DNA of 64,000 nt from Todiramphus chloris collaris (taxonomy: Eukaryota; Chordata; Aves; Coraciiformes; Alcedinidae), in the NCBI GenBank assembly GCA_025345505.1, contig JANVCC010000022.1:35041741-35105740 (forward strand), in the 5' to 3' direction. Below, in pieces: positions 52,696-64,000 of this stretch (position 1 is the first letter of the stretch; each line of letters starts with the position of its first letter). Made by a program: the position numbers and the translations under genes. Below the pieces are notes generated by a model. It had not been told where the DNA came from and ran no database searches. It worked only from the letters and a program-made list of their open reading frames with translations.

Positions 52696-55222
52696 CTGCA
52701 GAGAGGACTGTGAGATGAGTAGCAATGTAGAAGCAGAAGCCACAAAAGCAAAAGCAGTAGTAAGAAATCACAAGCTGGAGGGTAAGTAGCTCCCCATACC
52801 AAAGAGGCTGTCATTCACAGTTATCAGTTTGCTTTTACAGATACATTCTTGTAGATTGATTGATAAAAATAAAGGGATGATTGTCTTATAAAAATGTATT
52901 TCTGAGTTAAAGATTTTCAGGTGTTTTCTCTATGCATATCACCCTAAAACACCACACAAAAGCAATTTTTCTTACTGTTCTGAAGCAATCATTAAAGGAT
53001 TAGCCTGTGCAACCTTTAGCACGCACGTTAGTATACCTATGGGTTTAACTTTTTTAATTTTCATTTTCACTAACAACAGAATATATTCTATGATTTTACC
53101 CTAAACTGGTTAGAGCGGAGTGTTCCCATATATAGATGTCTAAAACAACCACAAAGCATAGTTGTAGTGTTTAAAATACCCAGAGAGCTCCCCATATTTC
53201 TTTTACTCCATTTTTTTGGAATGTTGTAAATCTGTACAATGGAAGCTAAGTCTGCTTGGATGTGTTAGATCAATCTCTCATTTCAGTGAGCTATTCCTTT
53301 GCAAATATGCTACCAAAATTAGAAAATCTGAACTTGACAGCATTATAAATAAATGCTACGTTTCCCCTCTTATCAAGCCACGGTGGAAACATCTAGATAA
53401 TAAAATCCTTTTTCACACTACTGCCCTTTTCAAGTGTAGTAAAAGGATGTAAGGCAGTCAATGTTAGCTTGACTTTTGTGCTTCTTGATAGCCAAGCAAA
53501 TCATGCCTGTTTATTTGGCATTTTTGTAATAAGGACTGGACTAGAAGGGAACACTCCACTGACTTTGCTTAAGATCCTGTGCCAGTTCCCACAACATGGG
53601 AAAGCCAGTACTTGAGACACTAAATCACTCTGTATTGCAATTGAACACTTGATAACAATCCTCATTCCCCCCAAAGTATTCATTTGGAAAATTTGTAATA
53701 GCACTTGCGGTCTCAAAACCCTGCCTCCTAATCAAAACCTTCATTTGTTTAACAGAAACCACGGGGTTTGCTGTTATTCTGAGTCTGCTCAGTTTTTGCT
53801 CAGAGGGATCTGCCTGCCACCAGTAGTGCATATTCTTTTGGCAGTTAAGCAAAGCAGGTCTCCTTGGAGGAAACCACTCTTACATTCTATTTCTATTTTC
53901 AGGCCATACTTACACTTAGGGTAAGTAGCAATAAGAAATCCATGCTTCTAGACTTTTTCATGTTTTTCTATGTGTGCTATATACTGGATCAGTAAAGGCA
54001 GGCCAATTAATTATAATTCTTAAAAAGTTTCTAAAATGATCATGATAATTAACTTTAGTATACCCTTAACAGCAGAACAAGGAAGCATCCATTCAGGCAA
54101 TACAATACAACCACCTAAACTTTAAATTCTCCTGAAAAGGCATTTTCACCTGAAGCCTTAAATGTATCTCAAATATACCCTTAATGGGTCATATTTATTT
54201 CTTTGCTAATGAACAACAAAAAACACTACAGCCCCACTCCTCTGCCCCAGAAAAGAGGGAAATGTCTCCCAAAAAGTATTCATTACCAGTGTGCTCTGAG
54301 ACAAGAAGTGCTCTGCTGCTTTCCAGCTCACAGTGGGTTTTTTCTGGGTTTACACAGTCAAAGCACAAGATCTCCCACCAGTCTCACTGTGCCAAATCTG
54401 AGACTTCTGGGGGGTTCAGCCCTCGCCTAAAGTCATAGTCATCACTGCACTTTTCAGCTGAACAACAGCATCAGACTACAAACAGCTAAAATAAATATAC
54501 ACTTAATAAATATATTTCTATATTGATACAGACTTTTTGGATGATTTCTTCATTCTCTCCTCTTCCTTTTTACTGATTTTAGAGAGGATTATTACAACAG
54601 GTTAAGGTTTGTTTATTAACAATACTTTGTTTAATATTTGCCTGTGTTTGGTAGAAGTGGCAGGCACATTCTCATGTCTGAGAAAGTTGTAAGACACGAA
54701 TGTCTCCTCCAGATTTGTCTCTTTACGTGGCACTTGAGAGGACAACTTTCACTTACTATTCTACAAAAGCCATTTCTATGTGCTGCTTCAAAGAGCGAAC
54801 TGGAGTGCTTAAGCCATGTTTAAAAATAAGGTCTGGATTTGAGTCCCTAAAGTTTCTGAAAAAGTTTAAACTTCACCTTTCTGTATCTTAAGTTTTTAAG
54901 TCAAGAGAACAAGAACAACAACATTTTGTAATCTAGCTAGTCTGCTCTGGAGATTTATGAATTAGGGCATATTTGGTGCACTGGTCTTTAAGTGAGGAAT
55001 TATTTCATGTATCCATCAGGAAGTCTTCCACAGACAATTCTCTACACTTCTGTAAGCACAATGACATGAAGTAAACCACTGAATTTTCTGCTAGAAGGCA
55101 CAAATAAAAAAGAAGCACATACAAGACAGTTTTCCTTATTCAACAGTGGCTGAGTTGAGACAAAAGGATGGGAGGAGGACAAGAGAAGAAAGCAGAGAGT
55201 GGGATGCATTTTGCACTAGGAT

Positions 55223-56024
55223 TGTCACTGTTTAGGGTCAGGGCAGCCCCTCAGACCTCTAACAGCCACTCTCTGTTACCCCCCTCCCTCCCCAGAGGGA
55301 AAGAGAAAGGGAATAAGGGAGAGAGACTGAGCCATTAGAAAAGGAAACTAGAGCAACTTTAATGAAAATGAAATTAAGAATTATAAAAATGAAATATATA
55401 CAAATAGATATAAACCCAGTATCAAATCCAACCCCCCTGAAGGGTAATTGTGTCACTGTCACCACTGATGCTGTGGAGCAGGCACCGGGGCAGTCCCAGC
55501 CTGGGCCCCGCAGCAGCCGGGAGCTGTGTTCAGGAGCTGGGTTCTGGTACCGGGGTCAGGAACACACAGCCCGGGATCGAAGGCAGAACGGACAGAGGCC
55601 TCCTGGGTGCTCCAAGGAAGGAACTGAAAGAGGACCCGAGCCAAGCAAAGCTGGCAAAGTGGGCCAAGAAGGGAGAAGAGCCACAGACCCTTCAGATCCC
55701 TCAGCTCTAGACCGAATATGGAGTATATGGGCTGGAATCCCTCGCTGGTCAGTTTGGGGTCCCCTGTCCTGTCCGCTCCTCCCTGCAGGTGCAGCCTTTC
55801 CCTTTCTGCACCCCCCAACGTGGTGCACAAGACCCAGCAGTGGCCTTGGTCTGCACACCAATCCTTGGCAGTGACTCTAACCATGGGGTGTTATCCCTGC
55901 TGGAAGCAGCCCCTGGCTGTGAGAACAGGCTGCTGACTGCAGACACTGCAGTTAGTTAGAAGAACGGAGCTGAGAAGTAAAATCACTGCACAGAATTAGT
56001 TCTGTTCTTACTCAAGCCAGGACA
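55223..56024 (+). mobile_element. Solo LTR, ERVL-like endogenous retrovirus
   Basis: An 802-bp segment opening TGTCACTGTTTAGGGTCAGG and closing TACTCAAGCCAGGACA, so it has TG...CA ends. Internal landmarks typical of this bird LTR class are a CCCTCCCTCCCCAGAGGGA tract, an A-rich stretch with repeated ATGAAA / AATTAAG, a GC-rich part beginning TGCTGTGGAGCAGGCACCGG, and CACAAGACCCAGCAGTGGCC. No retroviral gene flanks it, so it is a solo LTR left by recombination. The flanking 5-mers are AGGAT and AGGGG, an imperfect target duplication at best. The class assignment is from memory of bird LTRs and is less certain than the call of an LTR. Confidence 0.8.
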
Positions 56025-56038
56025 AGGGGAAAAGGAGA

Positions 56039-56118
56039 TCATAGAATCTTAGAATTGTTTAGATTGGAAGGGACCTTTAAAGATCATCTGGTGCACCTCC
56101 CCTGCCATGGGCAGGAGA
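56039..56118 (-). mobile_element. CR1 LINE tail fragment, minus orientation
   Basis: About 80 bp: ATCATAGAATCTTAGAATTG, then GATTGGAAGGGACCTTTAAA, GATCATCTGG and CACCTCCCCTGCC. This is the reversed extreme 3' end of a CR1. It is short and somewhat diverged and starts 15 bp after the end of the solo LTR. Confidence 0.85.
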
Positions 56119-59100
56119 TGAAGGTCTAAAGGTTGTATGTCAAGTTAGCAGCTCAACATGCTTTCAAGGTATCATCAATAAAGGTCAAGAGGAACAAAGT
56201 TATGACAGTGAACTTTAGAATCCCTGACAGAATGCTACAACATCAGTTACCATGTGAACTTCTTTGTTATTCATACTAAACCATTTGTCCATTTATAGAA
56301 AGCTTTATTGATTTACACAGACACTCATTTGTCATGCCCTGTGCAGTGTATTAATAGCTGTTCAAGCACTTCATATGTGCTCAGCAATTTTTTCCTGCAC
56401 ACTGCTTCTGACTTTGTATGTTTTTGTGGTCACAGCTTCATACAGCAAAAAGAGAAAACAGCAGAGAGATGAAAACCTAGGTCAAAGTCTGTTGTTCGTG
56501 AAGTAAAAAGCAATATTGGTGCAATCTTTCTTTAGATCTTTATGGCATTTTTTTGGTAAGGTCTTATTCTAGGAAGAGTTTGCCACTTGAACCACTTCCA
56601 TGTCTTTGGTCACAGGAAATGTTTTGTGTTATTCTGTCCATGTTACGCAGAAAATTTGTCCTTTGGAAGACTAACACAACAAGTTGTCAGAGAAAAGTTT
56701 ACCACCATAGTTATATTGGTTAGAGGTACTGAAAATTGCACTTGTGTTTTTAAAATCAACATAATTATAGTAACAGAAGCCTTAATTTAGTTCTAGCACT
56801 ATAAAAGCATTTCCACTGTCCACTTTCCAGGGCCTTCTACATTGGTATAGACAGCTCTTTGATAGGAATAAAATGGGAATTGCACCTCATGACCTATCTG
56901 TCAACACCTCAATGCTTCCACCTTCTGCTTTATGCTTTCCACAACACAGTAACGCTGGATCAACCCTGGAGCTTCTCCCTGCTGATCTGCAGCCTCCGTG
57001 CTACACCTCTGCTTCTGGCCCCCCATTCCTAGGACTGAGACTGGAGGATGGTAGCTATAGAGGAAATAAGCAGCTAATTTAGCAGACTTAGTACTTAACA
57101 AAATATTACTGTATGCTTTTTCAAATGTCTTTCTCTTAACTATTTCTTTCAGCTTACGGAGATGGCGAAAAGAAACCAAGAACAAATTAGTGATAGGATG
57201 GCAGCCAGGCTTCTCACCCTTGCTTCAAAACACATGGGCCCTCAGCCTTCGCAGCTGCATCATTTTCCAGTTTATTTTTTTAGCATGATGATATCACCTA
57301 TTGTCTTTAACCACACTTAAAATATTTGACACATTTTATCCGAAATACTTGGCCACTGTTCAATTGATATTCAGGTAAAACAAGGCATGAAAGGAACACA
57401 TATGATGTTAATAAAATGCAGAACCATACAAGTGTTAATTATAATTCTGTCAGTAAAAAGGCCACAATAAACCTTACAGGGCAGTACTGGTAGGAATCAT
57501 TTTTGCAAGTGAAAAATTTCAATAATACATTTTTTAATTCTTTACTGACACAAAAATATAGTGACATTAGAACAAGCCAGAAGGAGATCTCAAAAGCAGT
57601 CTATCTCACAGGCCATGCTGTGTTATAGCTGTACTACCAATAAAATGGCTTTGTAGCCTTAAAAAAAGCAGTATAACCTTCTTCTGAAGTATGCTAGAAA
57701 TCAGAAGATACCTATTCAACATCAGAAAGCTAACCACTAAGGAATACATAAAAACTTGGCTTTAAATGTTCCTAACAAAAAGCAGCCCAAGGTCTGTGCA
57801 GCTGTATCTGATGTTTTACCAATGGCTGATGAGCTCAAGAATTTACACTGGAAATTATGTAACAGCTTAAAAAATTGTATGAATTTCTTGCTGCCAGAGA
57901 TCAGAAAACAGAACTTACTCATTTACCTGCAGATCTGCAGTAGATCACAGGGAAAAACTCCCACCCAGGGTCCTCCTGTACAGGGCTTAGAACCACAGCA
58001 CTCTTTTCCTCTCTGTCAAGTGTTTCACACTTCCCATGAGAAGAAACAATGGATGTTTGACCTAAATGATGAAGCCTCCTTTTTGAAAGGAGATAACTAG
58101 ATTTTAATCCTTCAAATCTACTTATATTGGATAAACATATGAACTTTATGAGCTAAATCAAACAAACCAAAACCAAAAGAGACTCATACACTGCTCCTAA
58201 AAAATGACTATTCCAAATTCTTGGAAAATTCCTGTGAAATATCTTTACTTTATTTAAAATTTATTTTTCATAAGTTAAGGCTGGAAATTTTTGACTGGTT
58301 CAACAAAGGCAATATTTGTCTTTGTTATTCTGGTTAACTCTAACGTAGTTAAGAATGACAAGCCTTTAAAACCTTCAACAACTTCCCTTCAGACAACACA
58401 GAAATGTCTGGAGTTGACATTTTAAAGAGAAGGTTAGGAATAGATCTAGCAAAACAGTCTGCATTATAAGCCCAGGCTTATCTTCCAGCAAATAAACACC
58501 TAGGCTCCTAACAGATATATCAATAACAGCTTTGTATGTTTACCTGCATGCAAATTGTATAAACCAGCAAATTCTAACATTTACACAAAATGTAATAGAA
58601 TATATTCACAGGCAAAGCACTGTCAGTACAGGCCTTTGAACACGTAAATTAAAATTATAAAGGATGCCCCTTTTTTCCTCCAAAAAAAGCGGTGTGCCTC
58701 GGTGCGATGCGCTGCTCTGCGCAGAGACAAAGGCACTCGCCTTCCAAAACCAGTATTCCCAGGCTGCCCGAGCAGGAGCAGCTGCTATCAGTGAGGGGTA
58801 AAACAGCAGACAAGAAGAGAAAGCCCTCTCACTCCCGGTCAGGCACGGAGCTGTGTGATGCCAGTGCCATCAACCAGCCACACTGGCTCGGGCAGGCGGG
58901 GAGGAGGGATGTTGAAATTTGTTTATTTTCTGATTTTCTACTATTTATGCTCAGTGCTTCTTCCCCTTGCAAACTGAACCAGAGGCAGCTGTTCCATCTC
59001 GTTCTTTTTTTTTCCTTTCTCTTGTTTTAAGTGATCTGTTCCCTTATGGAACTGTTCTCCCTTAAGAACTGAGAGCATTTCACTCTGACAGACTGACTGT

Positions 59101-62100
59101 GCTGCCCCATGTAATATTAACAGGCGGTTATTTCCTCTATCAAAGAACTAAAAATAAAATCCCTGGTGCATGAAAAAAGTATGAGACCCTGAAACTGTAA
59201 GTGAAACTAAGATTCTTACAATTAACACTGGCCGATAAAGGCAAGCAGTACGGACCTGATTAATCTTAAAGAGCATTTTGTTTAATATCAACTTGTATTC
59301 AATACATAAATACATATCTTTGCATTAAAAACTCTTATATGGATTAATCGTACCAGATTCCATCAGTTGCATTTGTTTCAATTTTTCTTGCCAAAAGACC
59401 AAACTCTTCAGGGAAAATTGCAACTCTTTGAAATACTAATTCTTTTAAATTAGTAAAGACTATCTATATATACATTCGATGCTTAAGCTCAATAAAAAAG
59501 CGTTCAGTGCAGCCATTTTCAAAAGAAAATATTTGCTTTGATTTGAAAGGAAACATACCACAGTAGACTTTGATCAAACTGAAAACTGACATTGAAACCA
59601 GTGCAAAGATTTCCAGGGCTTCGGGTCCTTCTGAAATGATACGTATGGCAACCACTTTTTTTAAAACTCACTTGCCTAATCACAAACCAGAAGATTTGTT
59701 GGTTGGTTGGCTGGTTTTTTTAAAATTCAGAACTTGAGGGAAAACTCATATACTTTCAGGACAGTTTTTCAAGCATTAAGAAAGAGAACTTTCTAATTTA
59801 TTTGAAATGAGTTATCCTTCACTCCTGTGCAATTTTGACCATGAGGTTACTGACACGGTGACAGTTTTCTACTTTCCATGATTCCATTATCCACACTTTC
59901 CTGGGTAACATACTCAACTTCAAGGTTAATCTAATGTAGAGTTTGAAGAGAGATTTCTTCAGAGAAAGCAGATGCTAAATGTTTATATTTTTTTCCAATT
60001 ATTTATCCTAGGCTTCTTCATTTAGTTCAAACAAAAATAATTACGAAATAAAGTGATTTAGTCTGTCAGCTTAGAAAACACTGCTTAAATGTCACATTCA
60101 CTGGCTGTGTGATGGGAAACTCCTATCAGTTCCCTGTTATCCAATGATTCATTAAGTGGGAAAATTTCATTTTTTTCTTCTCCAAAGAAACATACATGAC
60201 TTTTTATGAGATGGAATAAAATATACAACTCATTTTGCTTTTTAAAAATACCCCTTGAGCTTATTTTTACTTGAATTATGAGAAAAAGAATGACTTTTCT
60301 TTGCAATAGATTTAAAATATACATGATGTTATAATTGATGTTGTCACAAAATATTTTTAAACATAATAAAATATAAAATACATAACTTCCTTCTCCTATG
60401 ATGAATCATTTTACTCTGCTCCTTTAAAGACTTGGAGTTAAAAGGTTTCCACCACAATAAGCTATTAATGTCAACTGTTTCACAATTCATAACATAAATT
60501 TACAACAAGTTTCTCTGTTTTTAACTACACAGGAGCACCGAGTTGTTTCTGAAGGCAATGTTTCCTGCAATTTCACTTTCTTCATCAGAAGTCACCCATA
60601 AGTCAACTGCCCCAGGTATTTCGAAATGAACTTCTTTTGATGGCTTCAGTTATTTCTCTTCCTTCCAGCTAAGGAGCTGCGCAGCAAAGCGAAGCGGAAC
60701 AGGTACTGGTGCGCTGTATTAGCAATAGGATCAAATGCCAGCTAATGTGCAGCAATTGTTTCGTAGCCAATAGCTAACTTCTAATAACCGAATCACAAAA
60801 TTACTGTTCATTTCTTGCTAGCTGAAATAAAACTCTATTTGCTAACATCACCTTGCTTCTCCTGAAAGCTTTGAACGTTTTTCTAATTTGTTTTTTCTTA
60901 GGCACAGTAAGTAGCAAACAATGCCTCTCACTCCACACCGCGATACGTGGTAGGTTGGTTTCTGCACTGACATTTGTTAAATTAGAAGTTCTGATTCATT
61001 TCATTTTTAATCTTTTAGAGTGGAACAGTGAATTTGCAGAGTAATTGTATTTTGCTCAGAAGAACAACAACCCAGACCCCAAATTCTGTCTCTTCTAAAG
61101 GCTTCAACAGTTTGGAGCTGCATCTGTTTTTTCTGCCCTGTAGATCGTGCTCACTTCAGAGAAGACTGATGTGGAGGGATGGGGATCTCATGTAAACTGT
61201 CTAAATGTTATCCTAACCAGTCATATTAAATTTCTCCTACTGTGCTGGCTGCATCGGGTGCATCTACATTGGCTTTTTGCCTTGAGTGAGCAGTGAGGAT
61301 CCTTCTCAAGTGATTGTTCTGATCATTGCACTGACCAGGCTACAATTCACACTGCAGTGTGGCCTTGGAGCCAACGGACTGGGTTTCTTTTACATGACAT
61401 TTGAAGAGGAACTCCAGCTGCTGCTGGGCTAAACTAGAGCTCGGCCAAAGCAAACTCCATCAAACGTATACGACACGGGTGTCAAGTCCTTAGCACACAC
61501 GGCTTGGCTATGAGGGTCTGCTCCTGTTAAACTGTGCTGCTTGCTGAGATAGACATGCAACTGTAACAGGCTATCCTCAGATCCTTAATTAACATTGATA
61601 CACCTCAGGAAGTAAACTGCCAGGACAAGGCTGTATCCCATAAAACCAAAACAAAAGATAGGGCTGCTGGGAAGGCTTTTTCCAACATACAGAGGTGTGC
61701 CAGAGGCATATTTTCACTTGGATGATTTTACAGCTTTGTACTTCATGAAAATAGAAAATACGAAGCTCTACAGAAACATGCATTAAAGCCAGATACAATG
61801 GAAAGTAAACTCTATTTTAATTATATGTTGATAAATGTTACCGTTCAATACTAAATACTTTCCAATTATCTGCTTAACCTTCTTCAGCACAAAAAAATTC
61901 TCTCTGATTTTGTTCTTTGTAGTTATATTTGTTGGTAAATTGCATCCCTGGGAGGTCCAAGAAAAGCCTCAGACTACACACTTTGGGAGAACGTAGCAAA
62001 CTGTAGAAGTTCGTAAAAAACCCCAAGTTTTGTATGACAGTAACAGTCTCATATGGAACACACAGTAAGTCAAAGTTGATGGGATTCAGTGGTGCTCCAG

Positions 62101-64000
62101 TAAGAAGCTCAGGCATGAGAACTGCAGCAGCAGCAGCCCAACAGCCTGGCTCTGATCTCTGTAATGAGCCAAATTTGCATCAGACATAAACAAGCACAAT
62201 GCAAGTGCAGCCACCGGAACTAAACCCACCTTTACATGTCCAAATTTGATAGCCAAGTACACTAACACAAGTATCTGACATGAGAAAATGTTGCTGTTAT
62301 CTTAGTCCAAGCTGCTGTTCAAGAGCAGTATCAGTGATTAATCAATTGGCCTAAAGGGAAAATGTGGAGAAAAGAACAAAAATAAATCAATGTATGAAAT
62401 ACTATGCAATGTAATATATACCCAGGGTCGATCACATTACTGCTCTGTCAGATTGGTCTGCAACTGGGAAATATTCCTGCCTGGCAGAGGTCACTAGAAG
62501 GGCAAATAAATTGCTTAAAAACAAGAAGTTCTCGTCTCTTATTTCTATTCAATTTCTCTGTGAAAAATACAGGTTTTGCCTAATACTACCAAGATGGTTT
62601 TTTACAGTCATCTAAGAATACCTGGTTTTACCCATCTAATTGGGTACAATTTTGAATAATTACCCTGGAATCACTGTAAAGGACAAAATATCTGATAAAA
62701 TGAGTACAAATTAAAGCACCACTAGCATGGAAAAAAAAATGCATTCTGCCACCCCAAGAGGAGCCAAGAGGAAGACACAAGCTGTTTCCTTAGGGGTGAA
62801 GTTGTGTCAACACTACACCAAGCAGCTCTGTGAAGGTCTGCTGAACCTGGCTTGGGTCACTAATGCATTGCTCTATTTGGGCCAATACCCTGGTTTTCAG
62901 AAGACTTTATTAGTTCAAATGAAAACTGCCATGCAGGTACACTGCTTCTGCTACCTGAACTATCTTGCATGTCAGGGCACTATATAAAAAGAATATATTG
63001 TTTATAAAGCTTGTAACACAGCCTCTTTCTCTGTTTCACTCATTCTATCCTAAGTTAATCAAGCGAATGTATGCATATATGGAACAGCTATCTCTGCATG
63101 GCACTGGGCAGAAAATACAATGTCTAACAACATTGTTTTCATGATGATACAGCTCAGATTTAAGGTTACAGAAAGAACATCCATTGCTTATTTAAGAAAA
63201 GGAATATTACAACTGCCATTACTGTTAACAGCAGTTTAAGTATAGTGACATCAAATGCAATATATGACTGAAGGAAATTATCAAGGAGGCAACAGGCTTT
63301 ACTTTGGCATGTGTGCAAGGTCTAAAGAGGCAAGCTCCATAAGGTTTAAAAGACAAAAAAGAAGGAGCTATTAGGAGGCAAGGAAGGAGAAATTTTAGCT
63401 GTTTGAGGCATACGACCTCGTCACTGAAAAGCGTGTCTCTGTTCCTTTCAAGCTTACCATAAATTGTTAGAGAAATGCTAACCGAGTATTTCAGCAGAAG
63501 AGATGCCATACAAGAAAGATTTTATCTTCTTCTGTCTAAACACACAGCAGTTACATAATGCACAACCCTCAGATCCATTTCTTCAGCTGACTTGAAACTG
63601 TTGCTGCAGTAACTTCACAGAGGACCTTTTCTAGCAAATTAACCAATTTATAAGTAGTCTTTTTCTTACCGTTTACCAAAAAGCTGAGTGCTAAACCTAG
63701 GTCTTACTTGCTTCCTCTTTTTAAAACTCTTTTTAAACATTCTCCTAAAGAAATTAAACATTAAAACCCTGAGCATTTAAAATCAGATGGATTTTTCTGG
63801 AGGAACAGACAATTTGGCTGACTGAAGACAACAAGGAAACCATGCAGGCTTATTAAAGGGAAACAGTTGTAATTACTAATTGAGTGTTTCTCTTCTCCTA
63901 AATGATTTCCAAGTCTTGGGATTGAATGAGTAGATATTAACCAGAAGAACAGGAAAATTCATGAATCACAAAGATAAATGAGCACTGTCACCACATGTGA

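Larger units (their letters stand above)
51148..64000 (-). other. NCKAP5: NCKAP5 5' intron sequence (incomplete)
   Basis: Sequence upstream of the first visible exon; the preceding NCKAP5 exon was not found, so this is probably one long intron running off the window. It holds a possible 42-nt exon (52654-52695), a solo LTR (55223-56024), a CR1 tail (56039-56118), a CpG-containing patch (58680-58910) and a conserved-looking patch (60520-60800). The rest is AT-rich with no recognisable gene. Confidence 0.65.

Noticed and set aside
55362..55874. 170-codon open frame on the plus strand (and a 141-codon one on the other strand)
   Set aside because: Both lie inside the solo LTR, in its GC-rich noncoding part where stops are rare. 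Neither resembles a protein.
56901..57185. 94-codon open frame on the minus strand as the missing upstream NCKAP5 exon
   Set aside because: It is lysine-rich but does not match the expected segment ending in a LKALE-like sequence, and it has no donor in the right place.
1..64000. tRNA, rRNA, CRISPR, operon or prophage features
   Set aside because: Nothing in the window has such structure; the content is that of a vertebrate gene with long introns.

Overview
The window is vertebrate nuclear DNA, almost certainly from a bird. It is AT-rich and intron-dominated, and its interspersed repeats are CR1 LINE tails (with the characteristic ATTCTATGATTCTA-type 3' end) plus one ERVL-like LTR of a type I recognise from bird genomes. 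There is no prokaryotic gene structure, operon, CRISPR array, tRNA or rRNA.

One gene explains all the coding sequence I can support. It is the minus-strand NCKAP5 (Nck-associated protein 5) locus. Eight coding exons can be read, in transcript order: 51147-51079, 44682-44644, 38763-38644, 14664-14560, 11480-11289, 10786-6942 (a giant 3845-nt exon), 6264-6087 and 1829-1751. All have GT-AG borders, and their phases join into one open frame of 4627 nt (1542 codons plus one base). The first five exons encode the coiled-coil and serine-rich N-terminal half. The giant exon encodes a long, mostly disordered region with SH3-binding and possible EB-binding motifs and a conserved block near its end. The last two begin the C-terminal tail. 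The first exons and promoter lie beyond the right edge, and the last exons and 3'UTR beyond the left edge.

The rest is intron. The 24-kb intron (14665-38643) holds a 2.9-kb CR1 on the plus strand (about 31750-34676), which is dead by mutated catalytic motifs and frameshifts. The 5.9-kb intron (38764-44643) holds a near-identical CR1 tail in the opposite orientation (39497-39800). The 6.4-kb intron (44683-51078) holds another CR1 tail (46823-47112). The 5' intron (51148 to the end) holds a solo LTR (55223-56024) next to a short CR1 tail (56039-56118).

I found no undescribed biological system. The points most worth a second look are a possible extra in-frame 42-nt exon (52654-52695), a run of five frame-neutral exons, EB-type [ST]x[IL]P motifs in the giant exon, and several intronic patches that look like conserved noncoding elements.
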